Positions 8,280-19,510 of a stretch of 45,667 nt of DNA are shown piece after piece. The stretch lies in NCBI GenBank assembly GCA_947476955.1, contig CANJSS010000005.1:1-45667 (forward strand), written 5' to 3'. Under the pieces are notes generated by a model. It was not told the DNA's origin. It ran no database searches and was given only the letters and a program-made list of their open reading frames with translations. Numbering within the stretch: position 1 is the first letter of the stretch; each line of letters starts with the position of its first letter. The stretch comes from Flavobacteriales bacterium. Lineage in GTDB: Bacteria; Bacteroidota; Bacteroidia; Flavobacteriales_D; Crocinitomicaceae. Made by a program: the position numbers and the translations under genes.

Positions 8280-9482
8280 ATGAATAATTTTCCAGTTTCG
8301 TATTTAAATAGCAACGATGGAAGCGGAATTCTTGCCTTCGGGGAAGGGGAACGTTTTGTCATGAATGAAAATTCGAATTTGCAAGATCTTCAGCAGTTTA
8401 TTAACCAACATGTTGGAAAATACATTTTTGGTTATCTTTCATACGATCTAAAGGAACAAATTCACCAAATTCCTTCTAAGAATCCAGATCATTTGAAATT
8501 TCCAGAAGCCTATTTTTGGGTTCCGAAGAATGCCGTAAGACTGCACAATGAAAATATTGAGTTTTTGCAAGGCCCTAAAGATGCGGAATGTTTCAATTTT
8601 ATAAATACCTTTTTAGAGGAAGAAACGGATCAAAATTTCCACCACTACACCACCCAATTTAAGGCACGAATATCGAAGGAAGATTATATTCAAAAGGTAA
8701 TCCAATTGAAAGAACATATTCAATTGGGAGACATTTACGAAGTTAATTTTTGCCAGGAATTTTTCGCTGAAAATGTTGAACTTAATTTCCATCTGGATAC
8801 TTATTTCAAGTTAAATTCTATTACAAAAGCACCATTTTCTGCTTTTCTGAAATGGGATGAATTTGCCGTTTTTTGCGGCAGTCCAGAACGCTTTTTAAGT
8901 AAAAAAGGGAAAAGACTAAACTCACAACCTATCAAAGGAACAGCTCCTAGAAGTATGGATGAAAAAGAGGACGATTTATGGAAAGAAGAATTAAAAAATG
9001 ACCCCAAAGAACGTGCTGAAAATATTATGATTGTAGATCTTGTTAGAAACGATTTATCTAGAATCGCTTTAAAGGATTCCGTAAAAGTAGACGAATTGTG
9101 TGGGATTTATTCCTTTGAAACAGTTCACCAAATGATTTCCAGTATTTCTTGCGAAATAAGCGAGGAGGTTACATTTACAGATATTTTAAAGGCAACATTT
9201 CCAATGGGTTCCATGACTGGTGCGCCAAAATTACGCGCTATGGAATTAATTGAGATGCATGAATCTTTTAAACGCGGATTATATTCTGGCTCAATCGGTT
9301 ATGTCACGCCAACTGGCGATTTTGATTTCAACGTTGTTATTCGAACCTTACTTTATAATAGTAAGGAAAAATACCTTTCCTGCTCCGTTGGTGGCGCAAT
9401 TACAATCCAATCCGATCCAGAAAAAGAATACGCTGAATGTATGGTCAAAGTGAAACGAATTTTAGATGGAATGAATGCGTAG
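8280..9482 (+). CDS. pabB: Aminodeoxychorismate synthase component I (chorismate-binding enzyme)
   Basis: Protein of 400 residues with the complete chorismate-binding domain: an S-P-E-R-F-L motif near residue 205, P-I-K-G-T-A-P-R, the E-N-I-M-I-V-D-L-V-R-N-D-L helix, F-P-M-G-S-M-T-G-A-P-K at residues 307-317, and a Y-S-G-S-I-G-Y segment close to the C-terminus. The N-terminal domain is short, giving a protein smaller than typical TrpE, and there is no trp gene near, so PabB (4-amino-4-deoxychorismate for folate) is preferred over anthranilate synthase. No PabA glutaminase or PabC lyase is in the window. The stop overlaps the tilS ATG by 8 bases, suggesting translational coupling. Confidence 0.85.
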   Translation: MNNFPVSYLNSNDGSGILAFGEGERFVMNENSNLQDLQQFINQHVGKYIFGYLSYDLKEQIHQIPSKNPDHLKFPEAYFWVPKNAVRLHNENIEFLQGPKDAECFNFINTFLEEETDQNFHHYTTQFKARISKEDYIQKVIQLKEHIQLGDIYEVNFCQEFFAENVELNFHLDTYFKLNSITKAPFSAFLKWDEFAVFCGSPERFLSKKGKRLNSQPIKGTAPRSMDEKEDDLWKEELKNDPKERAENIMIVDLVRNDLSRIALKDSVKVDELCGIYSFETVHQMISSISCEISEEVTFTDILKATFPMGSMTGAPKLRAMELIEMHESFKRGLYSGSIGYVTPTGDFDFNVVIRTLLYNSKEKYLSCSVGGAITIQSDPEKEYAECMVKVKRILDGMNA

Positions 9483-10734
9483 TATAGAAAATTATATTTG
9501 TTCTTCTTTGCCAAATAATCCTGCATTACATTATTTTGTTGCATGCAGTGGTGGTGTTGATTCTATGGTTTTACTTTATATTCTGCAGAAAAATGGCTAC
9601 GCAGTTTCTGCTCTACACGTAAATTACCAACTGCGTGGGCTGGATTCTGAAAAAGACCAGAAACTTATAGAAACAACCTGCAAGAGAGTTGGAATTTCGC
9701 TACACATTAAACGAATTGATCTTCACAAACTGTTGGAAATAAATGGAGGAAATTTGCAGGAAGAAGCTAGAAATGAACGGTATGCATTTTTCCAAAATTT
9801 TACAAAAACTGCGGATTCCAAAATAGTTTTTGGGCACCATGCAGACGATCAAGTGGAAACTTTCTTTTTGAATCTTGCGCGAGGTGCCGGGATTATGGGA
9901 TTATCTGGAATGTTAGAGGAAAACACAGGCTATTTAAGGCCGCTTTTACCATTTTCTAAAGCCGAGATTCTCGCCTACGCAGCAGAAAACAATGTAGTTT
10001 GGAGAGAAGATATTTCGAATGAAAGTAATACATACCAGCGCAATAAATTAAGAAATATTATTCTTCCCGCACTCAAGCAATTTATTCCAGAATTATCAGA
10101 AAGCGTGCTGCTGCTCGTAAGCGTTTTTCAGGAGAATCAGCAAGAATTAGAAAGAATTGTGACACCAATTACGCGTAAAATTGTAACGTATTCATCCGTT
10201 TCTATAAAAGAGTTTAATTTACTTTCTAAGGAGGAAATTCTCGAACTTCTGCGACAACTAGGGATTCCTTTACGCATGTTTACAGAAGTTATGAAACTTC
10301 AAAATTCAGAAAAAGGGCACCATTTGAATCTTTCCAATAATTTTTATTCGTGCATCATTCGAGAAGAGGATTATTTCTATTTTCAAAGCAATACCGCCAT
10401 TCAGAAAACACCAGTTTTAAGCAGAGAAAAAGTGGATTTTTTGCCAAAAAAATATACAAAAGACGCACTTTTTATAAATCCAATTGCAGTAGAAGGGGAA
10501 CTTCACCTTAGAAAGTGGGAAATCGGTGACCGAATGTACCCGATTGGCGCAGGTGGTTCAAAACTGATTTCAGATATTCTTACCGATGCAAAAGTGCCCA
10601 ATTATTTGCGCAAAGATCAATTTATTGTGCACGATGACCGGCAAATATTATGGTGTGTAGGTTTTGCAATTGGAGGTTTGCGACCAAGTGAAAAGGAATT
10701 ACTCCATAAGATAACAGTGAATTTCGAAGGATAA
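9475..10734 (+). CDS. tilS: tRNA(Ile)-lysidine synthase
   Basis: The 419 residues have the N-type ATP pyrophosphatase P-loop S-G-G-V-D-S at 25-30, the diagnostic G-H-H-A-D-D-Q-V-E-T-F motif near 120, and a C-terminal TilS domain with W-E-I-G-D-R-M and K-L-I-S-D-I-L-T-D. TilS ligates lysine to the C34 wobble base of the minor tRNA-Ile with CAU anticodon, switching it to read AUA; it is essential in most bacteria. The ATG at 9475 lies inside the end of pabB (8-base overlap), so the two are probably translated from one message. The gene looks intact. Confidence 0.95.
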   Translation: MRSIENYICSSLPNNPALHYFVACSGGVDSMVLLYILQKNGYAVSALHVNYQLRGLDSEKDQKLIETTCKRVGISLHIKRIDLHKLLEINGGNLQEEARNERYAFFQNFTKTADSKIVFGHHADDQVETFFLNLARGAGIMGLSGMLEENTGYLRPLLPFSKAEILAYAAENNVVWREDISNESNTYQRNKLRNIILPALKQFIPELSESVLLLVSVFQENQQELERIVTPITRKIVTYSSVSIKEFNLLSKEEILELLRQLGIPLRMFTEVMKLQNSEKGHHLNLSNNFYSCIIREEDYFYFQSNTAIQKTPVLSREKVDFLPKKYTKDALFINPIAVEGELHLRKWEIGDRMYPIGAGGSKLISDILTDAKVPNYLRKDQFIVHDDRQILWCVGFAIGGLRPSEKELLHKITVNFEG

Positions 10735-10790
10735 TTGCTACAGCTTCATACACTAAAAATACGTAACTATAATATCTTTAATTTTACAAG

Positions 10791-12122
10791 ATGAATATCC
10801 CATTTCCGGCTGCATTTGCAAAACGTGTTACAGAAGACCCATTTCTTGGAAAAGAGTTGCTTGAGGCACTAGATTCAAAACCACCAGTTTCTGTAAGATT
10901 TCATCCCATAAAGCAAGCATCGGAATTGGAAATTGCTGCTTCTGTCCCTTGGTGCGATAGGGCGTTTTATTTGAAAGAACGGCCATCGTTTACCTTAGAT
11001 CCATTGTTTCATGCCGGTTCCTATTATCCGCAGGAGGCGGGTTCTATGGTTTTAGCAACGGTATTAAACGCGTTGAATCTTCCGGAGAATCCTAGAATTT
11101 TGGATTTGTGTGCTGCGCCAGGTGGAAAAAGCACGTTAATTGCATCATTTTTAAAGAATGAAGGACTTTTGGTCAGCAATGAAGTAATTCAACCGCGAGC
11201 CAGAATCCTAAAAGAAAATCTTACTAAATGGGGATTTACAAATACGGTTGTTACGAATAATGACCCGAAAGATTTTGAGCGTTTACCGCATTTTTTTAAT
11301 GCAATTGTTGTCGATGCGCCTTGTTCAGGAGAAGGAATGTTTCGAAAGGACACGAAGGCTCGTCAAGAATGGTCCGAGGAAAATGTGCAATTATGTGCTG
11401 CCCGTCAGAAACGAATTGTGATGGATGTTTGGGATTCTTTATTACCGGGTGGATTTTTAATTTACTCCACTTGTACGTTCAATCCAACAGAAAATGAAGA
11501 TACTGTTTCGTGGTTTTTAAATGAACTCGGAGCGGAACTTCTGCCTATGTCGCTGTCAGATTCTATGCAAGCCGGAAGAAATGAAATTGGAAACTATTGT
11601 ATTCCTGGAATTACAGAATCTGAAGGGTTTTATATTGCCGTACTTCAGAAGTCGGACGACAGTATTGGTAAAAATCGTTTTACGCGGAAAAATGATTTCC
11701 ATTGGCAAAAAGATTTGTTGGATCTTGGAAATTTTTCGAATTTGGAGAATATAACAGTTTTTAATTGGAACGATAAGCTCTTAGCATTGCCAAAAGGGCA
11801 AGAAGATGCAATGCTGCATGTGCAGTCGCAACTCCGATTACAAAAAATGGGAACGACACTTGGTGAAATTGCTCGAAAAGGTGTGATTCCGAATGAAGAA
11901 TTGGCATTAAATCCATTTCTTTTGAATTATTCAGGGAAAATCGAGGTGGAATTGAAACAGGCGCTGAGCTACCTGCACGGTGATACATTTTCTTTGTCTG
12001 GAAAGCAAGGTTTTCAGTTGATTACATTCCAAAAAGAACCTTTAGGATGGGTGAAACATTTAGGCAACAGGTTCAATAATTTATATCCTAAAGAGTGGCG
12101 TATCAGAATGAATGTTGACTAG
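10791..12122 (+). CDS. RsmF/NSUN-type RNA (cytosine-5) methyltransferase
   Basis: The 443-residue protein has the SAM-binding motif D-L-C-A-A-P-G-G-K at 105-113, the P-C-S-G motif IV with Cys178 (product release), and the S-T-C-T-F-N-P motif VI with nucleophilic Cys228, followed by T-E-N-E-D. Together these define the NOL1/NOP2/Sun family of m5C RNA methyltransferases. A C-terminal extension of about 150 residues after the catalytic domain resembles the RsmF (YebU) type, which methylates 16S rRNA, rather than the RsmB type with an N-terminal NusB-like domain. It follows tilS by 56 bases in the same direction; both act on RNA. The rRNA target position is inferred. Confidence 0.9.
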   Translation: MNIPFPAAFAKRVTEDPFLGKELLEALDSKPPVSVRFHPIKQASELEIAASVPWCDRAFYLKERPSFTLDPLFHAGSYYPQEAGSMVLATVLNALNLPENPRILDLCAAPGGKSTLIASFLKNEGLLVSNEVIQPRARILKENLTKWGFTNTVVTNNDPKDFERLPHFFNAIVVDAPCSGEGMFRKDTKARQEWSEENVQLCAARQKRIVMDVWDSLLPGGFLIYSTCTFNPTENEDTVSWFLNELGAELLPMSLSDSMQAGRNEIGNYCIPGITESEGFYIAVLQKSDDSIGKNRFTRKNDFHWQKDLLDLGNFSNLENITVFNWNDKLLALPKGQEDAMLHVQSQLRLQKMGTTLGEIARKGVIPNEELALNPFLLNYSGKIEVELKQALSYLHGDTFSLSGKQGFQLITFQKEPLGWVKHLGNRFNNLYPKEWRIRMNVD

Positions 12123-12184
12123 AAAACGATAAAAATCTGAATTTAAAAATTTCAACCTGAACAAAAGTGCTTGAACTGCAGAAA

Positions 12185-13318
12185 CTAGAAACTTGCTAGT
12201 TTTTCCTTTTTAAATAATTTACGATACATATCGTAAATAAAACTCAATCTTTTCTCATCGTTCGGGTAATCCCGGTATAATTTTGCTGGAGTTTTAAGAA
12301 TTCCCTCAAACTCGTCCATTGAAACACCTAATTTCTTTGCGATGTATTTCTTTTCATCTTCAATCGTTTCAGGATTATAAGGTTTCTTGGAAAGTTCCAA
12401 CAATGCTTCTTCTCGTGTTACTTCGCCGGTGCAGATTTGGGAAGAGAAGGTTGCTCTTCGGTAGTCAATTCCAAATTTTTCAAACAAATAATAGGATTGA
12501 ATAAATCCTGTATATTTAGATTCATAATGTTTTCCGCCGTAATACTTCCAATCCAATTTCTCTTTTAAAAGCGCCATTGCATCTTCTTTAATGTAAGGCA
12601 CACTGTTCAGAATGTAAATCATCTTTACTTTGCGAATCAGCTTGTAATACATTTCTTTCCAAAATCCGAATGTTGGGAATTTTTTCAATCCAATCCTTCC
12701 GAATTTTCTTTGAATATGGTTGAAATAGGTTAAATCTTTTGCATTGTAATGCCATGTTTTTGGCAGAATTCCTTCTGAAGCAAAATTCCCACCACTGATA
12801 ATGTATTTTACATTGTATTTATCCACAACCTTGTGCAATGCCGCAAGAATAGCAATATCTGTAGGCGTATCTGCCTCTGGAATTGAGGCCTTTAAAAATG
12901 CTAATTGTAAATCTTTGAATTCTTCCCAATCAAGAACGAAGCTTTCATAATCAATTTTTAGTTTTCTAGCAATATTTTTTATATTCAAAACGGCTTCTTC
13001 TGAATTCCAGCCATTATCCAAGTGAACACCCAGTACTCTCAATCCTTTTTGCTGACAAACATAGGCAACATAACTACTATCAACGCCTCCACTCAATCCA
13101 ACAATGCAATCATATTCTCTTCCAATACCATCCGACTTCATCTTAAGTACCATGCTTTCCAGATCAGAATCACTTTTTTCGCCCTGGTAATTGTACCGTA
13201 TTCTTTTATCGTTAAACTCTGTACAATGATTGCATTCACCATCTGCATTAAAAGAAATATCCACATCTGAAGTGTCCATCACGCATCTGCTACATATTTG
13301 GTAGTTGGTTACTGACAT
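12185..13318 (-). CDS. WbpG/PseA-like N-acetyl sugar amidotransferase
   Basis: The 377 residues match the N-acetyl sugar amidotransferase family. There is an N-terminal four-cysteine, probably metal-binding, motif (Cys9, Cys12, Cys29, Cys32) and a PP-loop S-G-G-V-D-S at 76-81 for ATP pyrophosphatase chemistry. WbpG uses ammonia supplied by HisH2/HisF2 to convert an N-acetyl group of a nucleotide sugar to an acetamidino group in Pseudomonas aeruginosa O antigen; PseA-type proteins act on nonulosonic acids. The hisF-like gene lies 88 bases upstream in the same direction, and the hisH partner is at 1378-1995 on the other strand. Intact by length and motifs; which sugar is modified cannot be seen. 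Confidence 0.88.
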   Translation of the reverse strand: MSVTNYQICSRCVMDTSDVDISFNADGECNHCTEFNDKRIRYNYQGEKSDSDLESMVLKMKSDGIGREYDCIVGLSGGVDSSYVAYVCQQKGLRVLGVHLDNGWNSEEAVLNIKNIARKLKIDYESFVLDWEEFKDLQLAFLKASIPEADTPTDIAILAALHKVVDKYNVKYIISGGNFASEGILPKTWHYNAKDLTYFNHIQRKFGRIGLKKFPTFGFWKEMYYKLIRKVKMIYILNSVPYIKEDAMALLKEKLDWKYYGGKHYESKYTGFIQSYYLFEKFGIDYRRATFSSQICTGEVTREEALLELSKKPYNPETIEDEKKYIAKKLGVSMDEFEGILKTPAKLYRDYPNDEKRLSFIYDMYRKLFKKEKLASF

Positions 13319-13406
13319 TTCAATAAATTAATTTGATTGATATTTAAAAACTTCATATCGACAATAGTGATTATTTTTTTCAACTTCCAAAAATACAACT
13401 AATACT

Positions 13407-14165
13407 TTAAAATAGAAATTTTATCCTATTTTTTTCTGGATAGGATATTAAAACACCCTTTTTTGTTCCCTGGTATACAAATAAACTTCCCGCTGCCAGG
13501 CCATTTGCATATCCCTCGTGATAGGCTCTTACTAAATCATTTTCAGAACCAGCTCCTCCCAAAGCTATGACTGGAATAGCCACTGCTTCTGAAATACTTC
13601 GAATAAGATCTATATCATAACCCATCCTTGTTCCATCCTTTTCCATAGATTGCACAATTATTTCACCTGCACCTTTTGCTTCCATTAACTTGGCAAAATC
13701 TACAGGAGAATACCCACTTGATTTTGTACCAGCTTTAACCCACGTTTGAATACCTCCAAAGCGTTTCTTTTTCACATCCATACAAACTACAATTGTGGAT
13801 GAACCAAATGTTTCGGATGCTTCCCGAATGAAATCTGGATTTTCTGCTGCATATGAATTTACAATTACTTTTTCAGCACCAGCTTCAATTATTTGACGGA
13901 TATCCTCAATACTGCGAACGCCGCCACCAGCGGAGAATGGCATATTTGCTTCTTCGCCAACATCTTTAATAAAATCAAGAGAAATTAATCGGTTTTCACG
14001 TGTTGCATCAATATCCAAAAAAACGAGTTCATCTGCTTGAAGTTCATTGAATATCTTGACAGCATTTATAGGATCTCCAATATATGTGTGATTTTTAAAC
14101 TGTTCAGATTTTACGAGAATACGATTTTTTAAAAGTAGAACTGGAATTATCCGTGGCCGAAACAT
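13407..14165 (-). CDS. HisF-like ammonia-channel subunit of amidino-sugar synthesis (HisF2/WbuZ type)
   Basis: A (beta-alpha)8-barrel protein of 252 residues, nearly collinear with HisF. Phosphate-binding motifs such as S-A-G-G-G-V-R-S and A-L-G-G-A-G-S are retained. Asp130, one catalytic aspartate of HisF, is present, but residue 11, the essential general-acid Asp in true HisF (C-L-D), is Leu here (V-L-L). Loss of that residue argues against imidazole glycerol phosphate synthesis and for a role limited to passing ammonia from HisH to the WbpG-like enzyme next door. It heads the minus-strand pair with the gene at 12185. Annotation pipelines will probably call it HisF. Confidence 0.87.
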   Translation of the reverse strand: MFRPRIIPVLLLKNRILVKSEQFKNHTYIGDPINAVKIFNELQADELVFLDIDATRENRLISLDFIKDVGEEANMPFSAGGGVRSIEDIRQIIEAGAEKVIVNSYAAENPDFIREASETFGSSTIVVCMDVKKKRFGGIQTWVKAGTKSSGYSPVDFAKLMEAKGAGEIIVQSMEKDGTRMGYDIDLIRSISEAVAIPVIALGGAGSENDLVRAYHEGYANGLAAGSLFVYQGTKKGVLISYPEKNRIKFLF

Positions 14166-14327
14166 AAAATTATTTTAAAAGGTAAAAATACAATGATTTT
14201 TTGTTATAAAAAGTTTAAATGCTTTTTTTTAGTTGATTTTGCCTTAGTCAATGGTAAAAAAGTATTTTATTTGAAAAAGGAAAACAAAAAGTAGGTTTTC
14301 ATTTACCACTAGCGCATAAAATCTTGG

Positions 14328-14335
14328 TATTTTTG
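14328..14335 (+). promoter_or_regulatory. Candidate -7 promoter element for rdgB
   Basis: TATTTTTG fits the Bacteroidota TAnnTTTG consensus and lies 22 bases before the rdgB ATG. The match at -33 is poor (TTTA at 14302-14305 with a 22-base spacer). The surrounding 14166-14357 region is otherwise very AT-rich and I see nothing else in it. Confidence 0.4.
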
Positions 14336-14357
14336 TGCATCATATAAATTACTGAAT

Positions 14358-14939
14358 ATGCAACTCATTTTCGCGACACACAACAAAAATAAAGCAATAG
14401 AAATTCAGTCCATCGTGCCGGAAGGCATTCAAATTATCACTTTAGATGATTTAAATTGTAAGGAGGACATTCCAGAGACAGAAAAAACACTCGAGGGAAA
14501 TGCTGTTTTAAAATCACGATTTGTTGTAGAAAAATTTCACTTAAATTGTTTTGCGGATGATACTGGTTTGGAAATTGAAGCATTAAATGGTGAGCCAGGC
14601 GTTTACTCAGCGCGTTATGCCGGTGAACCATGTGACTCTGAAAGAAATATGCAACGCGTTTTGGATAATTTATCAGAAGTTGAAAATCGAAATGCTCAAT
14701 TCAGAACAGTTATTTCCTTGTTTTGGGAGGGTGAAATGTATCTTTTTGAAGGTGTAGTAAAAGGTAGAATTGTTGAAGAAAAAAGAGGGGAAGATGGCTT
14801 TGGTTACGATCCAATATTTGAACCTGAAAATTGCGGTAAGACTTTTGCAGAAATGCATTTAACGGAAAAAAACAACCTTTCACACCGTTCTCGAGCATTA
14901 AAAAAAATGGTTGAATTTCTTCAAACTCAAAAAAAATAA
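14358..14939 (+). CDS. rdgB: RdgB/HAM1-type non-canonical purine NTP pyrophosphatase
   Basis: The 193-residue length is typical. It has the N-terminal nucleotide-binding motif (F-A-T-H-N-K-N-K), the catalytic F-A-D-D-T-G-L-E segment followed by P-G-V-Y-S-A-R-Y-A-G, the G-E-D-G-F-G-Y-D-P-I-F stretch, and the C-terminal S-H-R-S-R-A-L base-specificity motif. The enzyme hydrolyses dITP, XTP and ITP to monophosphates plus pyrophosphate, keeping deaminated purines out of DNA and RNA. It is divergent from the hisF-like gene and followed 103 bases later by icd with its own promoter, so it is likely monocistronic. Confidence 0.95.
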   Translation: MQLIFATHNKNKAIEIQSIVPEGIQIITLDDLNCKEDIPETEKTLEGNAVLKSRFVVEKFHLNCFADDTGLEIEALNGEPGVYSARYAGEPCDSERNMQRVLDNLSEVENRNAQFRTVISLFWEGEMYLFEGVVKGRIVEEKRGEDGFGYDPIFEPENCGKTFAEMHLTEKNNLSHRSRALKKMVEFLQTQKK

Positions 14940-14989
14940 TTTAAGTTATTCGTTAACGTTCAACGCGCTTAAACGATTTAAAAAATAAG

Positions 14990-14997
14990 TACATTTG
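14990..14997 (+). promoter_or_regulatory. Candidate -7 promoter element for icd
   Basis: TACATTTG matches TAnnTTTG exactly, 45 bases before the icd ATG. No TTTG occurs at the expected -33 distance, so an activator or a weaker -33 would be needed. Confidence 0.42.
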
Positions 14998-15000
14998 TAA

Positions 15001-17286
<2,286 letters not shown>

Positions 17287-17346
17287 ACTTAAAAACAGGA
17301 AAAATATCTTTCATTTCGAAAGTGTGTTTTAATTCTAAATTAAAGT

Positions 17347-18732
17347 ATGGCTAAATTTTTTTCAGCTCTTTTTATTCTGTTGATCTTTGTGCAATGCAGA
17401 AGTATAAATCCTGCTGTTCCTGAAAAGAACGTTGCGTTCATTCCAACTTTAATTCAAAAGGAATCAACGGTTTACGTGCCTATTAAAATTAATTTATTGC
17501 CCTATTTAAAAGATACGGAAAAGTCTTTGCCTAAAACATTTACGGGAAAAGAAGAGATTTGTTCCGGTGTGAGCTATTCATATAAATTTGATCGAAATCC
17601 TATTCAATTTGAGTGTAAAGGGAAAGAATTATACTATGAGGTGGATGGTAAATATTCTTTAAAATTAAATTATTGTCCAGAATGCACTTACCTTTTTAAG
17701 GATAAAGGCTCCTGTCTAGTTCCCAGAATATATTTCAGCTGCGGTATCGGAGAAGAAATGCGGCGCGTAACAGTTGGTTATGCCACTCAATTTAAAATTA
17801 CACCAGAATTCCGGTTTAAAACGACTACAGAACTTCGCAAATTTGAGACAATTGATCCCTGTGAAATTAGTGTTTTCAATTACGATGCCACGAAAAAATT
17901 ACGGGAGGAATTGACCATTGAGTTAAAAGAACTTGAAAAAGTTATAGATAAGGAAATTGAATTAATTGATATACGCTCCGAAATTGAGGAGGTTTGGAAA
18001 GTGATGAATGCACAAACTTCTTTAGGAAGGTACGGTTATCTTAAAATACATCCGAAATCAATTTCCCTTGGCGACATACAGTTCACTAATAATACTGCCT
18101 TTTTGGATCTTAATTTGACGATTCAACCGATAATTACAACATTTCCATCCGAAATCTCGAGTGTAAAATTGCCCAAACTGAGCGATCATCAACGTGCAAA
18201 AGGATTTGATATAAATCTAGATATTGTTGCTTCGTATGATTCCTTGAGTGCAATACTTTCTGAAAACCTAGTTGGAAAATCAATGGAGATAAAAAAAAAC
18301 GAGGTTATTTTTGGGAAAATGAGTGTGGAAGGTGCCTTAAATGATCAACTCATTTTAAAGGTGGCTTTCGGTGGAAAAAGACAGGGTGAATTGTATCTAT
18401 TAGGAACGCCCAAATTTGATGCAGAGAAACAGGAAATTTCTTTTCCGGACTTGGAATTTGATTTAAGAACAAAAAATGTATTACTGAAATCTGCAAAATG
18501 GTTGTTTAACTCTAAAATTACCGATATGTTGAGATTGAATGCACAATACAACTTGAAACCCCAATTGGAGGAAATGAAAAAAATAGTTCAAAAAGAAATG
18601 AATCGCGAAATTGAAAAGGGCGTGACCTTGAGTGGAAAAGTTGAAACTATTTCTTTACAAGGAATTTATCCAGGTTTTTCTAGTTTAACAATTCGCGTAA
18701 ATTCAAAAGGAGAATTAAGCCTAAGCATGTAG
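17347..18732 (+). CDS. DUF4403-like lipoprotein of unknown function
   Basis: The 461-residue protein opens with a short hydrophobic segment ending V-Q-C-R-S, a relaxed lipobox, so Cys17 would be the lipid-modified residue and the protein probably sits in the outer membrane. The body is beta-rich: a first half with V-Y-V-P-I-K-I-N-L near the start and several cysteines (around residues 76-135), and a second half of repeated amphipathic strands ending I-R-V-N-S-K-G. This agrees with my memory of DUF4403, a Bacteroidota lipoprotein family with an internal duplication reminiscent of lipid-binding tubular folds. It follows icd by 60 bases and may be cotranscribed. Function is unknown. Confidence 0.7.
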   Translation: MAKFFSALFILLIFVQCRSINPAVPEKNVAFIPTLIQKESTVYVPIKINLLPYLKDTEKSLPKTFTGKEEICSGVSYSYKFDRNPIQFECKGKELYYEVDGKYSLKLNYCPECTYLFKDKGSCLVPRIYFSCGIGEEMRRVTVGYATQFKITPEFRFKTTTELRKFETIDPCEISVFNYDATKKLREELTIELKELEKVIDKEIELIDIRSEIEEVWKVMNAQTSLGRYGYLKIHPKSISLGDIQFTNNTAFLDLNLTIQPIITTFPSEISSVKLPKLSDHQRAKGFDINLDIVASYDSLSAILSENLVGKSMEIKKNEVIFGKMSVEGALNDQLILKVAFGGKRQGELYLLGTPKFDAEKQEISFPDLEFDLRTKNVLLKSAKWLFNSKITDMLRLNAQYNLKPQLEEMKKIVQKEMNREIEKGVTLSGKVETISLQGIYPGFSSLTIRVNSKGELSLSM

Positions 18733-18760
18733 AATTATACTGCTTTCTGGCAGAAACGGT

Positions 18761-19510
18761 TCATTTAAATGCAGCTGCTTTGCGATCCTTCTTATAAAGA
18801 TGAATATCTAATAGAAAATCACTATCTTCTTCCAGTTTGTTTCCAATTACTACAATCGAAGCGCCAGCATCGTGTAGGTCTCGAATCTGCTCCACCGTCC
18901 TAATTCCACCACCAACAATTAATGGAAGATCTAGTATTTTTAAGTTTGTAATAATCTCCGATGGAACTTGGTGTTTTGCGCCACTTCCGGCATCAAGATA
19001 AATCAATTGTTTTCCTTGGAACTTGCCCGCGAGTGCAGTTTGTTTCACAATGGAAAGTTGTTCTCTGGGAATAGGAGTAGTTTGACTCATGTATGCAACG
19101 GAGGACTGTGTTCCGCCATCAATTAAAATGTAGGCAGTTGGCATCACCTCAAGCGACATTTCAAATAACTCCATTGCAGACTGTATGTGATGACCGATTA
19201 AAAAATCAGGATTTCTGCCGGATAATAAACTTAAATATAAAATAGCGTCTGCTTCTTGGCTTATTTGAACGGAAGATCCCGGGAAAATTACGATTGGAAG
19301 TTTTGTTTGTTTCTTAATGCACGAGATTGTCGCTTCAAATTCTTTTCTTGTAACGGAACTTCCTCCAACAAATAAAAAATCGATTCCTAAAAATTCTGCT
19401 TGCCGAATCAAATTTTCCAAAATTGGACCATTATCACTTTTTTCAGGATCAATTAGAACAGCAATAGCATTCTTTGTTCTTTGAATGGTTTCTAAAATTG
19501 TTCTTTTCAT
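18761..19510 (-). CDS. Geranylgeranylglyceryl phosphate synthase family protein (group II GGGPS)
   Basis: TIM-barrel protein of 249 residues with the PcrB/GGGPS signature: L-I-D-P-E-K at the start of the barrel, F-V-G-G-S-S-V-T, L-I-D-G-G-T, Y-L-D-A-G-S-G-A, and the phosphate site V-G-G-G-I-R-T then V-I-G-N near the end. The family joins a polyprenyl diphosphate to sn-glycerol-1-phosphate, the committed ether-lipid step in archaea; Bacteroidota members form a separate group with demonstrated GGGPS activity but an unclear cellular product. Its ATG overlaps the stop of the upstream phosphopantetheinyl transferase by 4 bases (ATGA), indicating one operon with coupled translation. Chain length cannot be judged here. 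Confidence 0.9.
   Translation of the reverse strand: MKRTILETIQRTKNAIAVLIDPEKSDNGPILENLIRQAEFLGIDFLFVGGSSVTRKEFEATISCIKKQTKLPIVIFPGSSVQISQEADAILYLSLLSGRNPDFLIGHHIQSAMELFEMSLEVMPTAYILIDGGTQSSVAYMSQTTPIPREQLSIVKQTALAGKFQGKQLIYLDAGSGAKHQVPSEIITNLKILDLPLIVGGGIRTVEQIRDLHDAGASIVVIGNKLEEDSDFLLDIHLYKKDRKAAAFK

Noticed and set aside
12140-12165. Hairpin between the rRNA methyltransferase and the WbpG-like gene
   Set aside because: The GAATTT/AAATTTC match is imperfect, AT-only and lacks a T run.
14166-14357. Possible small RNA or tRNA in the AT-rich gap before rdgB
   Set aside because: No cloverleaf, stable hairpin or T-run terminator was found; only a promoter-like element near the end.
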